The translations under genes were made by a program, and so were the position numbers. Of a DNA stretch of 37,951 nucleotides, positions 32,292 to 37,951 are shown in pieces. The stretch's first letter is position 1; every line of letters starts with the position of its first letter. The stretch covers positions 1 through 37,951 of the forward strand of contig NZ_JACBJQ010000048.1 in NCBI RefSeq assembly GCF_013404075.1, read 5' to 3'. The notes beneath the pieces were generated by a model. It did not search any database, had not been told where the DNA came from, and saw only the letters and a program-made list of their open reading frames with translations. The stretch comes from Mycolicibacterium vinylchloridicum (GTDB lineage: Bacteria > Actinomycetota > Actinomycetes > Mycobacteriales > Mycobacteriaceae).

Positions 32292-33339
32292 GATTGCCGC
32301 GCTTGCCACACCGGGCTTCGGCGACGTCTTCACCGATCACATGGTGACCATGCGATGGACGGCACAGGAGGGTTGGCACGAGCCTGAGGTCGGCCCGCTC
32401 ACCCCGATCGCGATGCACCCGGCCACCATGGCGTTGCACTACGGGCAGACGATCTTCGAAGGGATGAAAGCGTTTTGGCGCGCCGGCGGCCAGCGCGCAG
32501 TGTTCCGGCCGGCTGATCACGCCCGCCGGTTCAACAACTCGGCACGCCGCATGGCCATGCCCACCTTGCCCGTCGCCGACTTCGTCGCAGCGGTCGAGAC
32601 GCTGGTACGACTTGACGCGGCCTGGGTTCCCCGCACCCGTGGACACAATTTGTACCTGCGGCCGTTCATGATTGCGGCCGAGACCGGCCTGGGCAACCGC
32701 CCCGCCGAGGAGTACCTGTTCATCGTGATCGCGACACCGTTACGGCCGGCGTCCACCGCAGAGCCGAAACCGTTGCGGCTGTGGATCGCCACCGACCACG
32801 TCCGCGCGGCACAGGGCGGTACCGGGGAAGCCAAGTGCGGCGGCAACTACGGCGGGACCTACGTGGCGCAGCGACGTGCCGCGGCCAACGACTGCGACGA
32901 CGTCGTCTGGCTCGACGCCGCCGAGCGCAGCTACGTCGAGGAAGCCGGCAGTTCCAACCTGTTCTTCGTGGAATCGACATTGGACGGCCCCTGCCTGCGC
33001 ACCCCGCCCCTGAGCGGAACTCTGCTGCCGGGCATCACCCGCGACTCGGTCCTGCAGCTGGCGCTGTCGCTGGGCTATCCGGTCTCCACGGAACCGCTCA
33101 CGGTCGACGAATGGGAGCAGAGCTGCGCCGACGGGCGCATCACCGAGACGTTCGTCTCGGGCACCTTCCGGTCGATCGTGCCGGTCGGGCACGTGGCCTC
33201 GGCTCAACGGGAGTGGCAGGTCGGCGACGGCGTCGCGGGCCCCGTCACCTCGCGGTTGCGTGAGGCCATGCTGGACATTCACTACGGCGACGCTCCGGAC
33301 GAGTTCGGCTGGATGCAGCTCGTCGACGCCGACGAATAA
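32284..33339 (+). CDS. class IV (BCAT-like) aminotransferase
   Basis: A 351-residue fold-type IV PLP enzyme. LHYGQTIFEGMKAF (about 51-64), NLYLRPFMIA, the cofactor lysine Lys184 in GEAKCGGNYGG and YVEEAGSSNLFFV match branched-chain aminotransferases. IlvE-type enzymes often accept aromatic 2-oxo acids. In this operon it most likely converts 4-aminophenylpyruvate to 4-aminophenylalanine, completing the Pap pathway, which otherwise lacks a dedicated transaminase here. It could also act on another oxo acid of the product. It starts within the end of the lyase gene and is followed nine bases later by the FHA-HTH regulator. Confidence 0.85.
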   Translation: MNRIAALATPGFGDVFTDHMVTMRWTAQEGWHEPEVGPLTPIAMHPATMALHYGQTIFEGMKAFWRAGGQRAVFRPADHARRFNNSARRMAMPTLPVADFVAAVETLVRLDAAWVPRTRGHNLYLRPFMIAAETGLGNRPAEEYLFIVIATPLRPASTAEPKPLRLWIATDHVRAAQGGTGEAKCGGNYGGTYVAQRRAAANDCDDVVWLDAAERSYVEEAGSSNLFFVESTLDGPCLRTPPLSGTLLPGITRDSVLQLALSLGYPVSTEPLTVDEWEQSCADGRITETFVSGTFRSIVPVGHVASAQREWQVGDGVAGPVTSRLREAMLDIHYGDAPDEFGWMQLVDADE

Positions 33340-33348
33340 GCTGTCGAC

Positions 33349-33975
33349 ATGCCTTCCCACCTGGAAGTCTGGAAACCCTCCGGACGGCAGCTGATCCCAC
33401 TCGGCACCGAGCGAGTGACGGTCGGCAAGTCCTCGTCCAATGTGGTGTCACTCGACCACGACTCAACGGTCTCGCGTCTGCACGCCGTATTGGAGAACCA
33501 CGGATACGCATGGTCCATCCGGGATGTGGGCAGCCGCAATGGCACCTACATCAACGGGGAGAAGATCTCTGCCGAGCGCGTCCTGCGCTCAGGCGACGAG
33601 TTGCGGATCGGCAAGTCCAAGTTGGTCTTCTGGGAAGTGCGGGGCACCGACGAGGCCACCGTCGGTGAAGCGACGGTGGCCGTCGCCCCGGCGCAGCCGC
33701 CGCCACGCCTGACCCGGCGCGAACTCGAGGTCCTCGTCGTGCTGTGCCGCCCGCTGGTGTCCGGTGATCCCTTCCCGGAGGCGGTCTCGGTCAAACAGAT
33801 GGCCCAGGAGCTGTTCGTCACCGAGGCCGCGATCAAACAGCACCTGCAGAACCTCTACGACAAATTCGGGATCCCACCGGAAGGCGAGCGCCGGGTACGG
33901 CTTGCCAATGAGGCCATTAGGCGTGGCGCTATCACACTGAACATGTTGCGCGACAATGGTTCTGCCGAAAGCTAG
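33349..33975 (+). CDS. FHA-domain regulator with LuxR-like helix-turn-helix
   Basis: A 208-residue cytoplasmic protein. Residues 1-100 form an FHA domain: Gly26-Lys27 in place of the usual Gly-Arg, Ser42-Arg43-x-His45 and Ser62-Arg63-Asn64-Gly65. Residues about 121-195 form a winged or LuxR-like DNA-binding domain (LTRRELEVLV, then VKQMAQELFVTEAAIKQHLQNLYDKFGI). FHA-HTH proteins of this type couple phosphothreonine recognition to transcription. It is the last gene of operon 2 and is convergent with the kinase gene three bases away. It is the leading candidate for binding the GGCGATTACG-type sites shared by both operons and the small secreted protein gene; that link is inference. Confidence 0.85.
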   Translation: MPSHLEVWKPSGRQLIPLGTERVTVGKSSSNVVSLDHDSTVSRLHAVLENHGYAWSIRDVGSRNGTYINGEKISAERVLRSGDELRIGKSKLVFWEVRGTDEATVGEATVAVAPAQPPPRLTRRELEVLVVLCRPLVSGDPFPEAVSVKQMAQELFVTEAAIKQHLQNLYDKFGIPPEGERRVRLANEAIRRGAITLNMLRDNGSAES

Positions 33976-33978
33976 GCA

Positions 33979-36900
33979 CTAGGAGAAGTCCAGCGCCTCG
34001 ACCGTCGCGACCGCCCCTTCGTGCGTCGGACGGTTCGCACCGCCGATCGCGTACACGGTGTTGCCCACCGCGGCGACCACTTCACCGTGCCGGGCGGTCG
34101 GCATCGGCGGCAGCGCAATCCACTTACCCTCGGCGATGTCGTACATCTCCGCGGTGGTCAGCACCTGGGTCGGCTCCTCACCACCGAGGGCGACGATCCG
34201 GCCATCGATGAATGCAGCGCCGTAGCTACCGCGCGGAGTCGGCATGTCCACCAGCTTGGTCCACTGCCCGGACTGCGGATCGAAACGCTCGAATGCCGCC
34301 GAGTTCTTGTCTGCCGAGAGGAACCGGCCGCCGATCGCGTACACGTAGGTCCCGTCCGACACCGCGGCCAGATGTTCGCGCGGCGTCGGCAAGTCGGCCG
34401 CGTCCTTCCAGGACTGGCCGTCGAACACCTCGGTCTGCGCGACCAGTTGCTTGGCGTTCTGCCCACCGGTGACCACCAGCTTGTCGCCGACGACCGCTGC
34501 CGCGGATGCCGCCCGGGCGTGGGTGAGGCTGGGTAGCTCCACCCACGTACTGCCCCGCAGCGCATAGACCTTGTTCGACGCGTTCGCGAGTTCGTCGCTG
34601 GCGCCGCCGATGACGACCATTTCGCCGCGGTACGTCGTGGCGGTGGCGTGGTGCAGCGGGACCGGCAGCGGCGGTTGGGCCTGCCACGCCCGGGTCTGCG
34701 GGTCGTAGCTCTGGACCAGCTGCAGGGTGTCGCCGTGAGTCATCCCGCCGGCGATGTAGATCTTGTCGTCGAGCACCGTCCACGCCATCATCAGCCGCGG
34801 CGTCGGCGCATCCGGCAGCGCGCGCCAGGCCGACGCGGGCTGAAGCTTTCGCGGCGCCAGCTTCAGCGTCTCCGCCGTCGACGTCACCTGGTTGTTCCCG
34901 GGGTCGGTCGCCCCGCCGATCACGTAGACCGACTTCTCCACCGCGGCAACGGCCATGCCGTGGCGCGGCGTACCCATGTCCGGCAGACCGGCCCAGCTCT
35001 TCGCCGAGAGATCCATCACCGAAACGGTCTTGAGCACTTGCCCTCTGGAGAGCCCTCCGACGGCGACCAGCCGAGCATCGGCGATCGCGACGCCGAGGTC
35101 GCTGCGCGGTTCGGACAGGGCGGGCAACGACGTCCAGGAATCGGCGCCGGGGTCGTAGGCCTCGACCGTCGGAAGGTCTGTGGTCCCGTCGCTGCCACCG
35201 ACGGTGTACATCAGTCGGTCATCCGCCGCGGCGCCGAACATCTTTCGCGGCGTTGGCATTTGGGCACCGAGCTTCCAGGTGGTGCCGTCGAAGACTTCGG
35301 TGGTGTTGAGGAGCTTGCCGTTGGCGTCGACGCCGCCGGTGACCACGATGCGGCCCCCGATCACCGCGGCGGCGGCCGCCGCGCGGGGCTGCAACAGGGG
35401 CGGCAGTTCCACCCAGCGGCTGTTGACGACCCGCCACACCTTGTCGGTCGCGACCTGGGTGTTGGCGCCGTCGGCCCGCCAGCCGCCCAGCACGCACGGG
35501 GTGCCCTGCCAGGTCACCGCCATCGCGTGCTGAACCGGAACCGGGAGCTCGTCGCCGCCCTTCCAGCTGTCGATCGCCGGGTCGTAACCCTCGTGGCGTC
35601 CGCTGACGCTGCCGTCGCTTTCCAGCCCGCCGAAGATCCAGATGGTGCCGTCGGCCTGAGTGGTCGCCGTCGCCTCGCGGGCGACGCGCGCGTTGGTGAT
35701 CGGCTTCCAGCCGGCCTGCACCTCGGTGGTCGGCTGGCTCGCGACGGTCGTGGTGCCCGAGCCGCCGCCGGCGCCCTTGTCGGGTGCGGACACGAAGTAG
35801 ATGACGCCGGCCACCAACAGCAGCGCCACGATCGCCGCGGCCCCGATCAACAGCAGGGATCGGCGATCCTGCGTCTTCTTCTTGATGATGCTGGTCGGCC
35901 CGTCGGACTGCGGGGACGGCGGTCCGAACCCGCCCGGGGGAATGGGGCCGGGCGGAATCGGCGAGATCGGCCCACCCGGAATCGGCGAGACCGGCCCGGT
36001 CAGGCTGGGCGAAACCGGCGGCGGAGGCGGGGGCGCCGCCGGCGGAGCGCCCATGAAGGACGCCGCTTCGGACATGTCGGTCTGCGTCGCGAACTGGATC
36101 GCCGCGGTCTCGGGCTGGGCTGAAGGACCGGCGGCCTCGCTGAGGACCATCTGATCGACGATCAACCCGTTGTGACGCTGCGCCGACTGCAGTTCGCGGC
36201 CGAACTCGGCCGCCGTAGGGTGCCGTTCGGCCGGATCGAGCGACATCGCCTTCTCGATGGCGGCACACACGTCGGCCGGGATTCCCTGCGGACGCATGTC
36301 AGGCACGGGCGTCGAGCTGATCCGCAGGTAGTGCGCGACGAGATCCTCGCCGTCCTTGCGCTCGTGCGCGGCGGCGCCGGCGATCAGGGCGTAGATCGTG
36401 GCGCCGAGCGAATACACGTCGGACACGGCGGTCGGTGGGTTTCCGGACAGCACTTCGGGCGCGGTGAAGGCGATGGTCCCGGTGAAGAAGCCGGTCGCGG
36501 TTTCGTATCCGCCGACGATCCGGGCGATGCCGAAATCGCTCAATTGCGGTTCGCCGTAGTCGTTGACGAGCACGTTCCCGGGCTTGATGTCACGGTGCAA
36601 CGTGCCGGTCCGGTGCGCGGTCTCCAATGCACCGCACAGCTTGATCGCCATCCGCAGGGCGTCCGGCCAGGCGATCCGGCCGACCCGATGCAGCCGCTGG
36701 GCCAGCGACCCGGCCTCGTGATAGGGCATCACGATGTAGGGCCGGTTGGTGTCGGTGACGCCGACCTGCAGGATGTTCTCGATGTTCGGGTGGCCGGAGA
36801 GCTTGCCCATCGCCAGGCCCTCACGCAGGAAGCGCTCGCGGTTGTCCTGGTCGAGATCGGACATCAGCACCTTGATGGCGACGATGCGCGCGAGCGAGGT

Positions 36901-37032
36901 CTGGTGGCAGCGGTAGACGATGCCCGCGCCGCCGCGGCCGACTTCCACTGCGTCCAGGAAGCCCGCGGCTACCAGCTCGGCAGCAATCCCCTCAGCCGGG
37001 GGCTTTCCGCCCTCCACACGTTCTCCGGCCAT
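33979..37032 (-). CDS. receptor-like Ser/Thr kinase with Kelch-type extracytoplasmic domain (PknK-like catalytic domain)
   Basis: A 1017-residue protein. Residues about 28-290 form a kinase closely resembling mycobacterial PknK: GRGGAG (32-37), Lys54 (AIKVL), His146-Arg147-Asp148 (HRDIKPGN), Asp166-Phe-Gly (SDFGIAR) and Ala-Pro-Glu 191-193. Residues about 334-370 are Pro-rich, residues about 392-414 are a single membrane helix, and the remainder (about 440-1017) consists of Kelch-type repeats (IWIFGGLESDGS, YTVGGSDGTTDL, VYVIGGATDP, IYIAGGMT, MVVIGGASDE, YAIGGRFL), enough for two beta-propellers. True PknK is cytosolic with a STAND/TPR region, so this is a different architecture. The start at 37032 is chosen because GGAGG lies 11 bases upstream; the frame extends to 37134. 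It is convergent with the FHA-HTH gene, suggesting a kinase-FHA signalling set. Confidence 0.9.
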   Translation of the reverse strand: MAGERVEGGKPPAEGIAAELVAAGFLDAVEVGRGGAGIVYRCHQTSLARIVAIKVLMSDLDQDNRERFLREGLAMGKLSGHPNIENILQVGVTDTNRPYIVMPYHEAGSLAQRLHRVGRIAWPDALRMAIKLCGALETAHRTGTLHRDIKPGNVLVNDYGEPQLSDFGIARIVGGYETATGFFTGTIAFTAPEVLSGNPPTAVSDVYSLGATIYALIAGAAAHERKDGEDLVAHYLRISSTPVPDMRPQGIPADVCAAIEKAMSLDPAERHPTAAEFGRELQSAQRHNGLIVDQMVLSEAAGPSAQPETAAIQFATQTDMSEAASFMGAPPAAPPPPPPVSPSLTGPVSPIPGGPISPIPPGPIPPGGFGPPSPQSDGPTSIIKKKTQDRRSLLLIGAAAIVALLLVAGVIYFVSAPDKGAGGGSGTTTVASQPTTEVQAGWKPITNARVAREATATTQADGTIWIFGGLESDGSVSGRHEGYDPAIDSWKGGDELPVPVQHAMAVTWQGTPCVLGGWRADGANTQVATDKVWRVVNSRWVELPPLLQPRAAAAAAVIGGRIVVTGGVDANGKLLNTTEVFDGTTWKLGAQMPTPRKMFGAAADDRLMYTVGGSDGTTDLPTVEAYDPGADSWTSLPALSEPRSDLGVAIADARLVAVGGLSRGQVLKTVSVMDLSAKSWAGLPDMGTPRHGMAVAAVEKSVYVIGGATDPGNNQVTSTAETLKLAPRKLQPASAWRALPDAPTPRLMMAWTVLDDKIYIAGGMTHGDTLQLVQSYDPQTRAWQAQPPLPVPLHHATATTYRGEMVVIGGASDELANASNKVYALRGSTWVELPSLTHARAASAAAVVGDKLVVTGGQNAKQLVAQTEVFDGQSWKDAADLPTPREHLAAVSDGTYVYAIGGRFLSADKNSAAFERFDPQSGQWTKLVDMPTPRGSYGAAFIDGRIVALGGEEPTQVLTTAEMYDIAEGKWIALPPMPTARHGEVVAAVGNTVYAIGGANRPTHEGAVATVEALDFS

Positions 37033-37303
37033 ATCGCCGATGGTCCTCCGATGTGATGCGTCAGATTCGCGATCTACAAAAGTACTGAGCGCGAACTCGC
37101 CGACGTCGAATGTGGTGTTAGCCGCCGCCTGCACATCCAGTCGCCCCCGGGAAGCTCGCAGTTACATAGTGGACTGGGTTACGGCATTGCTCCAGAGTTT
37201 GGGCCGGGCAATGTTGGCGCGGGAAGGTCCCCCGATTACGCGAGACACGTTCTCGGGGTGCCGACGGTTCAATCTTTGCCCGAACCACGGGCGTGCACAG
37301 TTG
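37033..37303. other. intergenic stretch, kinase upstream region
   Basis: No gene is supported between the kinase start and the terminator at 37304, unless the kinase begins at 37134. The stretch holds GGAGG for the kinase and a lone CGATTACG near 37230-37237 on the plus strand. That octamer is in the cluster promoter element, but here the downstream YATTT box at the conserved spacing is absent, so I do not count it as a fourth copy. Confidence 0.5.
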
Positions 37304-37339
37304 TTCGGCCCGCCACCACTCCCCTGGTGACGGGCCGAA
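37304..37339 (-). terminator. terminator-like hairpin of the small secreted gene
   Basis: TTCGGCCCG (37304-37312) pairs with CGGGCCGAA (37331-37339), and inner CACC/GGTG pairs extend the stem. It lies 17 bases beyond the minus-strand stop at 37356. No U tract follows, so it is an intrinsic-like hairpin of the mycobacterial type. Confidence 0.6.
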
Positions 37340-37355
37340 GGTTGACTGTGCTGGG

Positions 37356-37670
37356 TTAGCGGATGGCAGCCGCGCGCGGCAGGTCGATGAGCACTCCGAT
37401 CTTCGAGGGGTTGTTGGGCTTGACCGTGCCGCCAGTGCTGGCCGGCGCGGTGGTGATGACGATCTTTCCGCCGCGGCAGCTCACGATCTTGCCGTCGACG
37501 AAGACGTCCTGGCCGTCGTCGATCGGGACGTCGTAGCCGTCCTTGTCGGTGTAGGTGCAGCCACCGCCACCCCCGGTGTTGTCGATTGGCTGTGCGTGGG
37601 CGACGGCCGGGGCCAAGGCGACGAAGGCCAGGGCGCCGATCACGGTCGCTGCGTATTTGAATCCGGTCAT
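37356..37670 (-). CDS. small secreted protein sharing the cluster promoter element
   Basis: A 104-residue exported protein. Residues 1-26 form a Sec signal peptide (YAATVIGALAFVALAPAVAHA). The mature part begins with a Gly-rich stretch (TGGGGGC) and holds two cysteines (CTYTDKDG and SCRGG) around a short, apparently beta-rich region (DKDGYDVPIDDGQDVFVDGKIVSC), followed by ITTAPASTGGTVKP and an unstructured tail. A GAAGGA ribosome site precedes the ATG. No enzyme motif is seen. Its upstream region carries the same palindrome, GGCGATTACG and YATTT arrangement as both biosynthetic operons, so it is probably co-expressed with them; a role in sensing, immunity or as an extracellular partner of the Kelch kinase is possible but speculative. 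Confidence 0.78.
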   Translation of the reverse strand: MTGFKYAATVIGALAFVALAPAVAHAQPIDNTGGGGGCTYTDKDGYDVPIDDGQDVFVDGKIVSCRGGKIVITTAPASTGGTVKPNNPSKIGVLIDLPRAAAIR

Positions 37671-37714
37671 TGTGGGTTCCTTCTCGGTTGGTTTCGCTGT
37701 TGCTTGTTGAGAAG

Positions 37715-37793
37715 AAATGCTCCCGATTTCGCGGTTCCGCCGTAATCGCCCCGAAGCGAGACTTACTCGTGCGATAGGAAAGAAATTCCTATC
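37715..37793 (-). promoter_or_regulatory. cluster-specific promoter/operator element copy 3
   Basis: On the minus strand the order is a perfect inverted repeat GATAGGAA (37793-37786) N5 TTCCTATC (37780-37773), then GGCGATTACG (37750-37741), then AGCATTT (37721-37715). Spacing from GGCGATTACG to YATTT is the same as in copies 1 and 2. Unlike those, the start codon is about 45 bases beyond the YATTT box, so a normal leader with a ribosome site follows. Confidence 0.6.
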
Positions 37794-37824
37794 CGCCAGG
37801 TAAGGGTCAATATCGAGCGCTAGC

Positions 37825-37951
37825 TGTACTGACCACGGACGTTGGTGACGGCGTGGCGTGGTGACATGACGAAGACCTCCGAGTGAAGTGCGAGCTGTCT
37901 AGGAAAGCACTCACACACCGGAGGTCTTCGTGTCCCACCGTAATGCCCCAT
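37825..37951 (+). mobile_element. left end of an IS481-like insertion sequence (truncated by window edge)
   Basis: A TGT-initiated segment begins at 37825 directly after GCTAGC (37819-37824), which fits the NCTAGN target reported for IS481-type elements. It contains an inverted repeat GAAGACCTCC (37871-37880)/GGAGGTCTTC (37920-37929) just ahead of a GTG start that opens a transposase-like N-terminus. The other end lies outside the window. Confidence 0.6.
37930..37951 (+). CDS. IS481-family transposase, N-terminal fragment (partial)
   Basis: GTG 37930, five bases after GGAGG, opens the translation VSHRNAP before the window ends. MSHxNAxLT is how many actinobacterial IS481 transposases begin. 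Only seven codons are visible, so the family call rests on this start, the ribosome site and the NCTAGN junction. Confidence 0.5.

Noticed and set aside
37230..37237. CGATTACG near the kinase upstream region as a fourth cluster promoter
   Set aside because: The YATTT box is missing at the conserved distance and no plus-strand gene follows.
1..37951. CRISPR arrays, tRNA or rRNA genes
   Set aside because: I saw no regularly spaced direct repeats outside the solenoid gene and no cloverleaf or rRNA-like stretches in the intergenic DNA. A tRNAscan or covariance search was not possible.

Overview
The window looks like chromosomal DNA of a fast-growing mycobacterium (Mycolicibacterium/Mycobacterium type). 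It is high in GC with a strong G/C third-codon bias. It encodes a PknK-type Ser/Thr kinase domain, an MHB-type hemophore-like secreted protein, a LuxR-type regulator with a long helical-repeat N-terminus, many small exported proteins, and two large Ala-rich exported paralogues that share a mycobacterial-style N-terminus (IGRVGALA...).

Layout. 1-2240: an accessory patch with a Cys-rich zinc-finger-like protein and a translationally coupled pair of unknown genes. 2299-8662: a small secreted protein, a LuxR-type regulator, a secreted peptide coupled to a 14-TM-type exporter and an amino-acid permease, then two secreted proteins, the second hemophore-like. 8719-16027: cell-surface proteins on the minus strand (a 20-residue-repeat beta-solenoid-like protein and two paralogous Ala-rich exported proteins) with a DUF2855 protein between them. 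16108-33975: a two-operon biosynthetic gene cluster. 33979-37670: a membrane kinase with a PknK-like catalytic domain and a Kelch-type extracytoplasmic region, then a small secreted protein. 37825-end: the left end of an IS481-like insertion sequence, cut by the window edge.

The central discovery candidate is the cluster. Operon 1 (16193-26919) encodes a PaaK-like adenylating enzyme, a PapB-like chorismate-mutase-fold enzyme, a PapA-like aminodeoxychorismate synthase, a PapC-like dehydrogenase, an alpha-oxoamine synthase, a second adenylating enzyme, an MFS exporter carrying a C-terminal FHA domain, and an ATP-grasp ligase. Operon 2 (27921-33975) encodes a type I DAHP synthase, a CreE-like flavin N-monooxygenase, a CreD-like nitrosuccinate lyase, a class IV aminotransferase and an FHA-HTH regulator. 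Read together, this gives extra DAHP, then chorismate, then 4-amino-4-deoxychorismate, then 4-aminophenylpyruvate, then 4-aminophenylalanine, plus nitrous acid from aspartate. An aryl amine and nitrite made by one cluster, with two ATP-dependent adenylating enzymes, point to a diazo, diazonium-derived or other N-N-bonded metabolite. I know of no such mycobacterial product. The end product is inference.

Regulation appears unified. The promoters of both operons align without gaps over 90 bp, and a third copy of the same architecture lies upstream of the small secreted protein at 37356-37670. An FHA-HTH regulator, an FHA-tagged exporter and a convergent receptor-like kinase suggest control by Thr phosphorylation. 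A frameshifted DUF559/AbiEi-like pseudogene sits between the two operons.
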